NCBI RefSeq assembly: GCF_016785085.1
Contig: NZ_JAENHO010000002.1
Location: forward strand, 62,001-126,000
Direction of reading: 5' to 3'
Origin: Paractinoplanes lichenicola
Lineage (GTDB): Bacteria > Actinomycetota > Actinomycetes > Mycobacteriales > Micromonosporaceae
DNA length: 64,000 nt
The position numbers and the translations under genes are program-made. The notes beneath the pieces were generated by a model. That model saw only the letters and a list, made by a program, of their open reading frames with translations. It did not search any database and had not been told where the DNA came from. Shown one piece after another: positions 8,639-18,500 of this stretch. The stretch's first letter is position 1, and the number at the start of each line of letters is the position of its first letter.

Positions 8639-11323
8639 CTAAGTGTTCCCGCTTTTCGGTCCGAGCAACGCGAGCAGGGCCGACTCGTCCTGATCATCGT
8701 TGCCCTCGGCCGCCTCGAGCTCGGTCTGCGGGATCGCCGCGGCCAGGGCGGCGGCCCGGATCGGGTCGGCCAGGTCGGGGTCGAGGCCGCGGCGGCCGGC
8801 GGCTCGGCGCACGGCCACCAACAGGCGCGCGGCCTCGGCGACCCGTCCGGTCAGGACCATCGCGTACGCCCCGGTGTGCAACCCGGCCAGCACGTTGCCG
8901 ACGTCGTCCTCGGCGTCGAAAAGATCAAGAGCTTCCCGTACGACGGAGAGCGCCGCCCCGGGCTGGGCGGGCCTCGCGAGCAGCGCCCGGGCCAGCAGCA
9001 GCCCGCACATGGCGGCCGTCCAGCCCTGGCCGCGCGCGATCGCCTGCTCGCGGGCCGCGGCCAGCACCCGGCGGCCCTCGTCGAGCTCGCCCGCACCGGC
9101 CAGGGCGGCGCCGAGCGACATCTCGGCCGCGGGCCGGATCCACTCCTCGCCGAGCGTGGTCGACCGCGCGATGGAGCGACGGGCGGGCGCGATCGCCCGC
9201 TCGAAGTCGCCGCGGAACGACCAGTAGAGCGACTCGTAGTAGGCGGCCTGCGTGGCCAGGATCGCGCCGTCGTGGTCCGGTCCGTCGCCCAGCAGGTCGA
9301 GGCCTTCGTAGAGGTCGTCGGTCGCGCCCTGGTCGCCCGACATGTAGCGCAGCATCGAGGCGCCCAGGTGGGCCCGGGCCCGGTCGGTCGCCGGCGCGTC
9401 CGGGGCGGCGGCCAGCGCGGCGCGCAGCAGCGGCAGCCCCTCCGCGACCAGCCCGCCGCGGAACCAGAGCCACTCCAGCAGGCCGGCCGTGCGCAGCGCC
9501 GCGGCGGGGCGGACGCCGAGGTCGTGCACGATGCCGGCCCGCAGGTTGGCGAGCTCGCGGTTGAGCAGGCGGACGGAGTGGGCCGAGCGGTCGCCGCGCA
9601 GCAGGGGCGCGTGCCGCTCGACCAGCCGGCGCACCCAGGCCGCGTGCCGCTCCCGGCTGTCCTCCCGGTCGGGGTCGTGCTGCCGGCAGTACGCCCGGAC
9701 GATCTCCAGCAGCCGGTAGCGGGCCGGCGTGACCGTCGTGTCGGCCACCACCACCGAGCGGGCCACCAGCGACGACAGGGCGTCCAGGTCGTCCTCGACG
9801 GCCGACAGCGGGAAGCCGCCCTCGAACGGCCACAGCCGCAGCAGCATCGCCCGGTCGTCCGCCCCGAGCAGGTCGACGCTCCAGGCCACGGCGGCCTCGA
9901 GCGTCTCGTGCGGAGCGAGCGCGCCGCGCGGCACCGGGCCCAGCGCCGGGAACCGGTCGTGCAGCATGTCCAGCAGCTCGGCCAGGCCCAGCACGCGAGC
10001 CCGGGCGGCCGCCAGCTCCAGGGCCAGCGGGATGCCGTCGAGGGCCGCGGCCAGGCGGGTCAGCGTCGCCGACTCCTCGGGGCCGGGGCGCCAGCCGGGG
10101 CGTACGGCGGTGATCCGGTCGGTCAGCAGCGCGATCGCGTCGGCCGCGGGCAGCGGCGCCACCGGGAGCAGCCGCTCGCCGTCGACCGCGAGCGGCTCCC
10201 GGCTCGTGGCCAGCACCCGCAGGCGGGGACAGCGGGCAAGCAGGCCGAGGGTCAGCTCCGCGGCCGCCGCCACGACGTGCTCGCAGTTGTCGAGCAGCAG
10301 CAGGCCGGGCCGATCGCCCAGCGCGGTGGCGATCGCGTCGGTCGTGGCGCCGCGCACCCCGGCGGCCGCGGCGACGGCCGCGGGCACCAGGGCCGGCTCG
10401 GTCACGTCGGCCAGGCGCACGAACCAGGGGTCACGCGCGGCCGCGTATTCGATGGCCAGCCGGGTCTTGCCCGCTCCACCCGGGCCGACCAGCGTGACCA
10501 GGCGCGCGGAAGCGAGCAGCTCGCTCAGGGCGGCCAGCTCGGCGGCGCGTCCGAAGAAATGCGAGAGCGGCCGTACGGCGGGAGCGGGCCGGGACGCCAG
10601 CAGCAGCCCCGGATCCTGGGCGAGCAGGCGGCCCTCGAGCTCCTGCAGCGCCGGGCCGGGATCGATGCCCAGGTCGTCGGCGAGCCGCTTACGCACGCGG
10701 CGCAGCGCGGCCAACGAGTCGGCCTGCCGGCCACCGCGATAGAGCGCGAGGATGAGCAGCTCCCAGCGGCGCTCGCGATAGGGCTGAGCGGTGACGGCCG
10801 CCTCCAGGTCGCCGGTCACGCCGGGTGCGTCGCCCGCGGTCAGACGCGCGGCCAGGCGCTCCTCCTCGGCCACGGCGCGCAGCTCCTCGAGCGCCGGGCG
10901 GGCGTAGGTGTGCGGCAGGTCGGCGTAGGCGTCACCCCGCCAGCGGGCCAGGGCCGAGTCGAACAGGCGCAACGCCTCGCCCGGGCGCTCGTCGGCCAGC
11001 AGCTCGCGACCGCGCCGCACATCGGCCGCGAACCGGGCCGCGTCGGTGTCGTCGACGGCGAGCCGATAACCCTCGCCGGCCCGGGCCAGGGCCGGGCGGC
11101 CCAGCGTGCGACGCAGCCGGGAGACGTTCGCCTGCAGGGAGGACGTCGGGCTGGCGGGCGCCTCGTCACCCCAGATCGCCTCGGCCAGCGTGGGCTCCGC
11201 GACCGGCCGGCCCTCGGCGGCGAGCAACGCGGTGACGAGCCGCCGCGGCAGCGGACCGCCGAGGTCGGCGACCACGCCGTCCACCTCGATCTCGGTGGAC
11301 CCGAGCACCTTGCCGATCAGCAC
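8639..11323 (-). CDS. AfsR/SARP-family regulator with BTAD and NB-ARC ATPase domains
   Basis: An 894-residue multi-domain regulator. Residues ~1-90 form an OmpR-type winged helix (SSLQANVSRLRRTLG), residues ~95-240 a bacterial transcriptional activation domain, and then a STAND/NB-ARC ATPase with P-loop VTLVGPGGAGKT near residue 280 and LLLLDNCEH as Walker B. The C-terminal ~350 residues are helical and TPR-like. Such regulators switch secondary metabolism or stress genes. No biosynthetic cluster adjoins it, so its target is unknown. The GTG at 11323 follows TATGCT by seven bases. Three heptamers at 11-bp steps precede it, suggesting autoregulation. It is probably co-transcribed with nei2. 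Confidence 0.9.
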   Translation of the reverse strand: MLIGKVLGSTEIEVDGVVADLGGPLPRRLVTALLAAEGRPVAEPTLAEAIWGDEAPASPTSSLQANVSRLRRTLGRPALARAGEGYRLAVDDTDAARFAADVRRGRELLADERPGEALRLFDSALARWRGDAYADLPHTYARPALEELRAVAEEERLAARLTAGDAPGVTGDLEAAVTAQPYRERRWELLILALYRGGRQADSLAALRRVRKRLADDLGIDPGPALQELEGRLLAQDPGLLLASRPAPAVRPLSHFFGRAAELAALSELLASARLVTLVGPGGAGKTRLAIEYAAARDPWFVRLADVTEPALVPAAVAAAAGVRGATTDAIATALGDRPGLLLLDNCEHVVAAAAELTLGLLARCPRLRVLATSREPLAVDGERLLPVAPLPAADAIALLTDRITAVRPGWRPGPEESATLTRLAAALDGIPLALELAAARARVLGLAELLDMLHDRFPALGPVPRGALAPHETLEAAVAWSVDLLGADDRAMLLRLWPFEGGFPLSAVEDDLDALSSLVARSVVVADTTVTPARYRLLEIVRAYCRQHDPDREDSRERHAAWVRRLVERHAPLLRGDRSAHSVRLLNRELANLRAGIVHDLGVRPAAALRTAGLLEWLWFRGGLVAEGLPLLRAALAAAPDAPATDRARAHLGASMLRYMSGDQGATDDLYEGLDLLGDGPDHDGAILATQAAYYESLYWSFRGDFERAIAPARRSIARSTTLGEEWIRPAAEMSLGAALAGAGELDEGRRVLAAAREQAIARGQGWTAAMCGLLLARALLARPAQPGAALSVVREALDLFDAEDDVGNVLAGLHTGAYAMVLTGRVAEAARLLVAVRRAAGRRGLDPDLADPIRAAALAAAIPQTELEAAEGNDDQDESALLALLGPKSGNT

Positions 11324-11330
11324 GGGTCAG

Positions 11331-11336
11331 AGCATA
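11331..11336 (-). promoter_or_regulatory. -10 box of the SARP-type regulator gene
   Basis: On the minus strand TATGCT lies seven bases before the GTG at 11323, predicting a leaderless mRNA. The place of the -35 hexamer is occupied by the heptamer repeats, as in SARP-dependent promoters. Confidence 0.5.
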
Positions 11337-11340
11337 GGAG

Positions 11341-11369
11341 TGCAGGCCGCTTGCAGGCAGTCTGCAAGT
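11341..11369 (-). promoter_or_regulatory. Three direct heptamer repeats at 11-bp spacing (SARP-type operator)
   Basis: On the plus strand the heptamers are TGCAGGC (11341), TGCAGGC (11352) and TGCAAGT (11363), with starts exactly 11 bp apart. SARP regulators bind direct heptamers at one-helical-turn spacing over the -35 region. The array also contains a perfect inverted repeat, CTTGCAG-N5-CTGCAAG (11350-11368). It lies between the regulator and the divergent hemerythrin gene and could control either or both. Confidence 0.55.
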
Positions 11370-11390
11370 AGACGTTGCGACCGTTGACGC

Positions 11391-12056
11391 ATGACTTCGG
11401 CTGCCACCATCGAACGCACCGACACCTGGGACATGGTCGTCGTCCACCGGGTGTTCCGGCGCGAGTTCCGCATTCTGCCCGCCCTGGTGCGCGCGGTCGC
11501 GCCCGGCGACACGACCCGCGCCGAGGTGCTCGGCGCCCACCTGGCCAACCTCGCGCTCGGGCTGCACCACCATCACAGTGCCGAGGACGACCTGGTCTGG
11601 CCGCTCCTGCTGCGGCGCGCGCAGCTGCACGCCGCGCTGATCCACCGCATGGAGGCGCAGCACCACCGCCTGCACGAGCCGCTCGAAAAGATCACCGAGA
11701 TCCTGCCGCGGTGGCGGGACAGCGCGCTCGCCGCCGACCGGGACGGGCTGGCCGACGTGATCGCGCAGGCGGCGGTCGCCCTCGACGAGCACCTGGCCGA
11801 CGAGGAGCGCGAGATCCTGCCGCTGATCGAGGAGCACCTCACCCCGGCCGAGTGGAAGGCGGTCGGTGACCGGGGCAAGGAGGTGCTGCCCAAGGGCAAG
11901 ATGGCGCTCGTCTTTCTGGGCTCGCTCCTCGAGGAGGCCTCGCCGGCGGAACGGCGCCGCTTCCTCGGCGAACTGCCCTGGCCCGTACGGCTGCTGTGGC
12001 GGCTCGCCGGGGAACGGACCTACGCCGCGTCGCGCGACCGGATCCGCGCCTACTGA
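11391..12056 (+). CDS. Hemerythrin HHE-domain protein
   Basis: A 221-residue helical protein with the metal ligands of a hemerythrin-like di-iron domain: His in VVVHRVF, HHHHSAEDD, HRMEAQHHRLHE and DEHLADEERE. Residues ~15-150 form the HHE bundle; the last ~70 residues (GDRGKEVLPKGKM onward) match the C-terminal extension of actinobacterial members. Such proteins bind O2, NO or iron, but the role here is unknown. The ATG at 11391 has no clear ribosome binding site. The gene is divergent from the SARP-type regulator across a 67-bp operator region and converges with the SAM hydrolase gene (7-bp overlap). Confidence 0.87.
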   Translation: MTSAATIERTDTWDMVVVHRVFRREFRILPALVRAVAPGDTTRAEVLGAHLANLALGLHHHHSAEDDLVWPLLLRRAQLHAALIHRMEAQHHRLHEPLEKITEILPRWRDSALAADRDGLADVIAQAAVALDEHLADEEREILPLIEEHLTPAEWKAVGDRGKEVLPKGKMALVFLGSLLEEASPAERRRFLGELPWPVRLLWRLAGERTYAASRDRIRAY

Positions 12057-12829
12057 CGGGTGGCGATCTTGACGACGTCGCCCGGGGTGACCGACAGCAC
12101 GACGACGGCGCGGCCGTTGTTGACGGCGATCGCCACGTGACCCGCCGAGTCGGTGAAGACGAGCAGGTCGCCCTGGTCGACGTCGGCGAACGTGCTGCCC
12201 AGACGGGCGCTGACCGTGCCGTTGAGCACCAGGTCGTTGCCCAGGCCGCGCAGCATGTCGCCGCCGGCGGCCAGCTGGACGTTGCCGAACCGGTCGACGG
12301 TCAGCACCTCGGCCTCGATCCAGCCGTCGCCGGACGTGACGATCGGGTCGGGCAGGCGTACGAGGGAAGCTTTGTCGATCTCGGGGCCGGCCTCGGCGGG
12401 CTTGCTCCCGAGGGCGAGCCGGGCCGCCGCCGGGGCGAAGACGTCACGCCCGTGGAAAGTGCTGGAGACGGGGACGTCACCGCGGATCTCGTGGGCCGCG
12501 TCGATGCCCCCCAGCGCCTCGGCGGCCCAGATCAGCAGGCCGTTGTCGGGGCCGACGAGCAGGCCGCCCGGCGTGGTGAGCACGACGCCCCGGCGGGAGG
12601 TGCCCACGCCGGGATCGACCACGGCGACATGCACGCTCGGCGGCAGATGCGGCGCCGTCTGCGCCAGCACGGCCGCGCCGCGGGCCACATCGGCCGGGGG
12701 CACGTGGTGCGTGACGTCGATGACGCGCACATCAGGCGCGATGCGGGCGATCGACCCGTGGCACGCCGCGACGAAGCCGTCGAACGTTCCGTAGTCGGTG
12801 GTGAGGCTGATCCATGCATACCCGGCCAT
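12050..12829 (-). CDS. SAM hydroxide adenosyltransferase (DUF62/SAM hydrolase family)
   Basis: A 259-residue protein of the fluorinase/SAM-hydroxide adenosyltransferase fold, which cleaves S-adenosylmethionine to adenosine and methionine using water. Family signatures are ISLTTDYGTFDGFVAACHG at the N-terminus, VDPGVGTSRRGV in the middle, FHGRDVFAPAAA, and a C-terminal domain with VDRFGNVQL. The fluorinase-specific halide loop is not apparent, so hydrolysis is expected. The ATG at 12829 is chosen because the family signature begins ten residues later. A TAACGT -10 box lies eight bases upstream. It faces the LLM oxidoreductase gene across an 84-bp gap. Confidence 0.88.
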   Translation of the reverse strand: MAGYAWISLTTDYGTFDGFVAACHGSIARIAPDVRVIDVTHHVPPADVARGAAVLAQTAPHLPPSVHVAVVDPGVGTSRRGVVLTTPGGLLVGPDNGLLIWAAEALGGIDAAHEIRGDVPVSSTFHGRDVFAPAAARLALGSKPAEAGPEIDKASLVRLPDPIVTSGDGWIEAEVLTVDRFGNVQLAAGGDMLRGLGNDLVLNGTVSARLGSTFADVDQGDLLVFTDSAGHVAIAVNNGRAVVVLSVTPGDVVKIATRQ

Positions 12830-12837
12830 GGTGGGAA

Positions 12838-12843
12838 ACGTTA
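12838..12843 (-). promoter_or_regulatory. -10 box of the SAM hydrolase gene
   Basis: Minus-strand TAACGT fits TANNNT and lies eight bases before the ATG at 12829. There is no purine-rich ribosome binding site, so the mRNA is probably leaderless or nearly so. Confidence 0.4.
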
Positions 12844-12913
12844 CTGCCTTGCTACGGATCGTGTGTGGCAGGTTCCACAGGGCGCGCCGGGGGTGATCTG
12901 GCAGGGTTGGGTC

Positions 12914-13840
12914 ATGCGTCTCGTGATCTTCACCGAGCCCCAGCAGGGGGCAAGCCACGACGATCTGCGCAAGGTCGCGCAGACCGCCGAGGCCAGCGGC
13001 TACGACGGGTTCTTCCGCTCCGACCACTACCTCACGATGGGCGGCGACGGGCTGCCCGGGCCCAGCGACGCGTGGCTGACCCTGGCCGCGCTGGCGGTGC
13101 AGACCTCCCGCATCCGGCTCGGCACGCTCGTCACCTCGGCCACCTTCCGGCTGCCGGGCCCGCTGGCCATCGCGGTCGCCCAGGCCGACCAGATCAGCGG
13201 CGGCCGCATCGAGTTCGGGCTCGGCGGCGGGTGGTTCGAGGCCGAGCACACCGCGTACGGCATCCCGTTCCCGCCGGTCGGCGAGCGCTTCGACCGGCTC
13301 GAGGAGCAGCTCGAGATCATCACCGGGCTGTGGTCGACGCCGCTCGGCCGCACGTACGACTTCCAGGGCAAGCACTACCAGCTCAACGACTCGCCGGCCC
13401 TGCCCAAGCCGGCCCAGGCGCCGCGCCCGCCGGTGATCGTCGGCGGCCACGGCAAGAAGCGGACCCCGGCGCTGGCCGCCCGCTTCGCCGACGAGTTCAA
13501 CGTCCCGTTCTCCAAGGTCGCCGACATCGCGCCGATGTACGAGCGGGTGCGCGCGGCCTCGACGGCCATCGGGCGGACGACGCCGCCCGCGTTCTCGGCC
13601 GCGGCGGTGCTCTGCGTGGGCCGCGACGACGCCGAGGTCAAGCGGCGGGCCGCGGCGATCGGTCGCGAGGTCGACGAGATGCGCGAGAACGGGGGCGTGG
13701 TCGGCACGCCCGACCAGGCCGCCGAGATCATTCGGGCTTATGCCTCGGCGGGCGCCTCGCGCATGTTCCTGCAGGTGCTCGACCTGGGCGACCTCGACCA
13801 CATCGAGCTGGTCGCCTCCGCGGTGGCGCCGCAGCTCTGA
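12914..13840 (+). CDS. LLM-class F420-dependent oxidoreductase
   Basis: A 308-residue luciferase-like monooxygenase-superfamily TIM barrel. Typical segments are GYDGFFRSDHYL, IRLGTLVTSATFRLPG, GRIEFGLGGGWFEAEH and PPVIVGGHGKKRTPALAARFADE. The close fit to the TIGR03560-type actinobacterial F420 family suggests cofactor F420 rather than FMN, but the substrate cannot be read from sequence. The ATG at 12914 begins the first beta strand (MRLVIFTEPQ), as in relatives. The gene stands alone between divergent and convergent neighbours. Confidence 0.86.
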   Translation: MRLVIFTEPQQGASHDDLRKVAQTAEASGYDGFFRSDHYLTMGGDGLPGPSDAWLTLAALAVQTSRIRLGTLVTSATFRLPGPLAIAVAQADQISGGRIEFGLGGGWFEAEHTAYGIPFPPVGERFDRLEEQLEIITGLWSTPLGRTYDFQGKHYQLNDSPALPKPAQAPRPPVIVGGHGKKRTPALAARFADEFNVPFSKVADIAPMYERVRAASTAIGRTTPPAFSAAAVLCVGRDDAEVKRRAAAIGREVDEMRENGGVVGTPDQAAEIIRAYASAGASRMFLQVLDLGDLDHIELVASAVAPQL

Positions 13841-13851
13841 CCTCTTCCTCC

Positions 13852-14613
13852 TCAGAATCTCGCGCGGTTGCGGCCGGCCCAGGCGCGGAACGGGGCCGGC
13901 CGGCGACCGAGAACCTGTTCGGCTTCGCCGGTGACGATCGCGTTGTGGCCGTCGCGGACGAAACGGGCGCCGTCCGCGAAGACGCCGACCCCCTCCGGTG
14001 GCGTGTCGTTCGCGGTGGCCTCCACCCCGAGAATCTCGCCGAGCACCGCCACCTGCTCGGGCACTGTGATCAGCTCGGGCCCGGTCAGCGTGTAGGTCCG
14101 TCCATGATGGTCGTCGCCGGTCAGCGCCTCGGCGGCGACCTCGGCGATGTCGGCCGGATCGATCACACCCTGCTTGCCGTCACCCCAGAAGTTCGCGACC
14201 GGCCGACCCGCCTTGATGCCGGGCACCCAGGCCAGCGAGTTCGACGCGAACGTGGTCGGCCGCAGGATCGTCCACCGCAGCCCGCTCGTCCGGACCGCCT
14301 CCTCGCCGGGCTGATGCCAGCCGCCCAGCCGGTCGTCGTCGGTCCCGATGGCCGACAGCTTGACCACCCGGCCGATCCCCGCGTCGAGGGCGGCCCGCAG
14401 ATTGCGCCGGTCGTGCTCCGGAATCTCCGGCCCCGGCGGCGCGACCAGATAGATCGCGTCGGCCGGAACGATCCCGGTCGTGACGGTCAAGCCCTTCCTC
14501 GGCGCGACGCGGGCCGGATCGCGGGTGACCGCGGTGACGGTGTGATGGCGGGCGAGCAGCGTCTCGACCAGGGCGGAGCCGGTGGTGCCGGTGGCACCGA
14601 GAACGAGAATCAT
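13852..14613 (-). CDS. NmrA/SDR-type NAD(P)-binding oxidoreductase, internally shortened
   Basis: A 253-residue Rossmann protein beginning MILVLGATGTTGSALVETLL, with the GxxGxxG dinucleotide-binding loop at residues ~6-12. WTILRPTTFASNSLAW and DIAEVAAEALT are typical of quinone oxidoreductase-2/NmrA relatives. Between beta-3 (GLTVTTG) and beta-4 (AIYLVAPPG) it has only about four residues, where homologues carry a GDxxDPxSLxxALxGVD stretch. About 15 residues seem to be missing without breaking the frame. The protein may be an altered sensor or a damaged enzyme. It is divergent from the AraC-type gene, which may control it. Confidence 0.82.
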   Translation of the reverse strand: MILVLGATGTTGSALVETLLARHHTVTAVTRDPARVAPRKGLTVTTGIVPADAIYLVAPPGPEIPEHDRRNLRAALDAGIGRVVKLSAIGTDDDRLGGWHQPGEEAVRTSGLRWTILRPTTFASNSLAWVPGIKAGRPVANFWGDGKQGVIDPADIAEVAAEALTGDDHHGRTYTLTGPELITVPEQVAVLGEILGVEATANDTPPEGVGVFADGARFVRDGHNAIVTGEAEQVLGRRPAPFRAWAGRNRARF

Positions 14614-14687
14614 GCCGCCCACCGTGCCGCGTACTTGGGCCCGGCGTATTGGAAGTTTCGGCACTCCCCGGCCGCACGCCGGCGGGC

Positions 14688-14693
14688 TAGCGT
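14688..14693 (+). promoter_or_regulatory. -10 box of the AraC-type gene
   Basis: TAGCGT fits TANNNT and ends six bases before the GTG at 14700. No ribosome binding site is present, so a leaderless mRNA is likely. Confidence 0.45.
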
Positions 14694-14699
14694 GGACCC

Positions 14700-15497
14700 G
14701 TGCTAGCCGACCCCGAGGTGATCGCCAGCCTGACCGAGGGCACGACGGCGGTCCAGCTCCCCGACCCCGCCACGGCGCTCGCGTTCCGCACCACGACAAC
14801 CGGCCAAAGCGACCTGTACGTGGTGGGGCCGCGCACCCGGGGCCGCTACCACCCGGTCAAGGGCGTCCCCGTCTGCGTACGGCTGCGCCTGCGCCCCGGC
14901 GTGGCCCGAGCCGTGCTAGGCGTGCCGGTTCACGCCCTGGTCGACAAGACGCTGCCCCTGACCGACCTCTGGGGGCCGGCCGCCGCCGAACTGACCGAGT
15001 CGCTCTTCGCGGCGGGCGACGACACCCCACAGGTGCTCACCCTGATGCAGGCCGCCGTCGCGGGCCGCATCCGCGGATCGGCCCCTGCCCGGGGCTTCAG
15101 CACTCTGCCGATCATCGACCGGACTTCGGCAATGAGCGCAGGCGGTCTGCTGGTGGCGGCCGTGCGGGCGATGTCCACTGTGCCCCGCCTGACCGACGTG
15201 GCCGCCGGCCTGGGTGTCAGCGAACGCCACCTCCGCAACCTTTTCGCCCGCGAAACCGGCCTCTCACCCAAGCACTACGCCCGCATCACCCGCGTGCGCC
15301 GCGTTCTCGACCAGGCCGACGCCACCCATACATGGGCCGCCGTGGCCGACGACGCCGGCTTCTTCGATCAGGCCCACATGATCAGCGACTTCCGCTCGTT
15401 CATGGGCGTGACCCCCGCCGCCTACGCAGCCGGCCGTCTCCCGCCCACGACACCCTGCGCCGACCTGAGCCGCGTGCCGGATTCCACACACTCGTAG
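14700..15497 (+). CDS. AraC-family transcriptional regulator
   Basis: A 265-residue regulator. Residues ~1-140 form the sensor part (DUF6597-like, with TGQSDLYVVGPRTR). Residues ~160-250 form the two helix-turn-helix units: LTDVAAGLGVSERHLRNLFARETGLSPKHYARI, then WAAVADDAGFFDQAHMISDFRSFMGVTPAAY. It is divergent from the NmrA/SDR gene (86-bp gap), and that pairing is common for AraC sensors controlling an oxidoreductase. It converges on lhr, with four bases between stops. The ligand is unknown. Confidence 0.87.
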   Translation: MLADPEVIASLTEGTTAVQLPDPATALAFRTTTTGQSDLYVVGPRTRGRYHPVKGVPVCVRLRLRPGVARAVLGVPVHALVDKTLPLTDLWGPAAAELTESLFAAGDDTPQVLTLMQAAVAGRIRGSAPARGFSTLPIIDRTSAMSAGGLLVAAVRAMSTVPRLTDVAAGLGVSERHLRNLFARETGLSPKHYARITRVRRVLDQADATHTWAAVADDAGFFDQAHMISDFRSFMGVTPAAYAAGRLPPTTPCADLSRVPDSTHS

Positions 15498-15501
15498 GGA
15501 G

Positions 15502-18500
15502 TCAGCCCCGCAGGCGCAACCCCCTCGGCGTGGCGCGGAAGCCGGCCGCGGTCAGCGCGTCGCGCAGCGGGGAGGAGTGGACCGACTCGCCGTCGGCGCG
15601 CTCGACCGACATGGCGCCCAGCGCGCCCGACCGCACCGCGGCGGCCAGGGCCTGGCCGGCCGCGATCAGGGCCTCGGGATCGTCCACGAAGGACAGCAGG
15701 GTGCGGCCGCCGCGTTCGACGTAGAGGACGACCTCGCCGGAGACCAGCACGACCAGGGCGCCCGCCTTGCGGCCCGCGCGATGGCCCGCCTTGGCGACCG
15801 GCTCGCCGTCGCCGCTGTCGATGATGCGCTCGGGCCAGGGCAGCGCCGCGCCGTAAGGGTTGGCGGGGTCGGTCGACGCCAGCACCACGGCCGTGGCCCC
15901 GGTGCGCTTGGCCAGCTCGGCCGGCTCGGCCAAGGCCCGCAGGCGATCGACCGCGCCGGGCACGGCGAACTGCGCCGCCCCCAGGCCCTCGACGAAATAG
16001 CCCCGGCGGGCCGCGCCCCGCTCTTCCAGCGCGCCGAGCACCGGATAGACCCCGGCGAAGCCGCCGACCGGGCCCTCCGACATGACCGCGCCCCGGGTGA
16101 CCACGCCGTGCCGTTCGAGCAGCAGGTCGGCCAGGGCGGCGGCGCGACGGGTGGGGTCGAGGTCGCGGTCGGGCAGGCGGGACCAGCGACCGGCCATCAT
16201 GAGCGGACCGCTGCGGGCCGGCATCACCGGGCGGCCGGGGCGGCGATATCTCGTACGGGCGGGGGCTGCTTTTGACTTGTGGGCGCCGCTGCCGCCGAGC
16301 AGGGCCCGCAGCGGGGCGAGCGTGTCGTTCGTGAGGTGACCGGCCCAGACCAGATCCCACACGACGGCGGCCAGGGCGGTGTCGTCGGTGGCGCCGACCC
16401 GGTCGGAGAGCGAGCGGAAGAACAGCGCCTGCCCGTCGCCGAGCGCGTCGAGCACTGACTGGTGCAGCGGTGTCGCCGCGAACTCGTCGTCGGGCGGCGG
16501 CAGCAGCAGGGGAGCGGCGTCGGCGTAGGCCAGCGTGATCCACCCGTCGTTGTTGCCGATCGACCCGGAACCGGCCCAGAGCACGTCACCGCCGCTGCTC
16601 ATCTCGTCGAGCATGGGCGGCGCGTAGTCGGCCACGCGCGCCGGCAGCACCAGCCGCTCCCAGGCCGAGGCGGGCACGGCGATGCCCTGCAGCTGCTCGA
16701 TCGAGGCGGCCAGCGCGTCGATCCCGCGGGCGTTGCCGCCGATCTGGTGCCAGCGCGGCAAGAAGGCGGCCAGCACGCGCGGCGGCACCGGCTCGATCTC
16801 GCGGCGCAGGGCGGCCAGCGACCGGCGCCGCAGCATGCGCAGCACCTCGGCGTCGCACCACTCGTTGCCCGCGCCGCCGGGGGAGAACTCGCCCTGCGCC
16901 ACCCGGCCGGTCGCCGAGAGCCGCTTGAGGGCCTGCTCGACCACGAAGACGCCGAGCCCGAACCGGGCCGCGCAGGTGGTCGCGGCGAACGGGCCGTGCG
17001 TGCGCGCGTAACGAGCCACCAGATCGCCGAGGGGGTCGGCGACCGACGACAGATAGGCCTCGGGCAGGCCGACCGGCAGGGCCACGCCGAGCGCGTCACG
17101 ATAACGGCCGGCGTCGTCGATGCCGATCCAGCGCTCCTCGCCGGCCACCCGGATGCGGATCGCCCGGCGATTCTGCTCCAAGGTGGACAGCCAGGACTCC
17201 TCGACGCCGCGCACGGCCAGCTCGGTCGGGGAGAGGTCACCCAGCAGCCGGAGCAGCTCGGCCGCGTCTTCGGCGTCGCGCGGCTGGCGTTGCGTGGTCA
17301 GCCACTGCAGCTGCGCCTCGGTCTCGCCGACCACCTCGGGGTCGAGCAGCTCGCGCAGGTCGACCCGGCCCAGCAGCTCGCCGAGCAGGGTGGAGTCGAG
17401 GGCCAGGGCGGCCGCGCGCCGCTCGGCGAGCGGGGCGTCGCCCTCGTAGAGGAAGGCCCCGACATAGCCGAACAGCAGGGACCGGGCGAACGGCGAGGGC
17501 CGCGGGGTCTCGACCTCGACCAGGCGCACCTTGCGGCCGGCCAGCTCGCGCATCAGGCCGGTCAGGCCGGGCAGGTCGAACACGTCCTGCAGGCATTCGC
17601 GGGCGGCCTCGAGCGTGACCGGGAAATCGGCGAACTCGCGGGCCACGTCGAGCAGCTGGGCCGAGCGCTGCCGCTGCTGCCAGAGCGGCTGGCGGCGGCG
17701 CGGGTCGCGGCGGGGCAGCAGCAGCGACCGGGCCGCGCACTCGCGGAACCGGGAGGCGAACAGCGCCGACGTGCCCACCGACTCCTCGACCAGCTGCGTG
17801 ATCTCCTCGGGGTCGAACGCGACCAGGTCGGCGCCGGGCGGTTCCTCGGCCGTGTCGGGCAGGCGCACCACGATGCCGTCGTCGGAGGGCATGACCTGGC
17901 CGTCCACGCCGTAGCGCTCCGAGAGCCGGCGCGCGATGGCCAGCGCCCAGGGCGCGTTGACCTTGGCTCCGAGCACACAGTGGACGGTCATGCGCCAGTC
18001 GCCCAGCTCGTCGCGGAAGCGCTCGACCACCACAGTACGGTCGTCGGGCAGGTTGCGGGTCGCCTCGCGCTGCTCGCGCAGATAGGCCACCAGGTTGCCC
18101 GCGGCCCACTCGTCGAGCCCGGACTCGCGCAGCGTGGCAGTCGCCTTCTCGTCATCGGCCCGGGTCAGCGCGCGCAGCTGGGCGCCGATCGCGCGGCCCA
18201 GCTCGATCGGCCGGCCGGGGGAGTCACCCTTCCAGAACGGCATGCGGGCCGGGGCGCCGGGCGCGGGAGAGACCAGCACCCGGTCGGGCGTGATGTCCTC
18301 GATGCGCCACGACGTCGAGCCGAGCAGGAACACGTCGCCCACCCGGGACTCGTAGACCATCTCCTCGTCGAGCTCGCCGACCCGGGACGCGCGCTCGGAA
18401 CCGGCCAGGAAGACGCCGAACATGCCCCGGTCGGGAATCGTGCCGCCGCTGGTGACGGCGAGCCGCTGGGCGCCGGGCCGGCCGGTCAGCTCGTCGGTGC

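Noticed and set aside
8432..11371. Very long open frame antisense to the SARP-type gene (and a similar one at 16462-21063 antisense to lhr)
   Set aside because: They mirror GC-rich coding DNA, encode low-complexity Arg/Gly/Ala sequence and show no family motifs. The opposite strand has complete domain structure.
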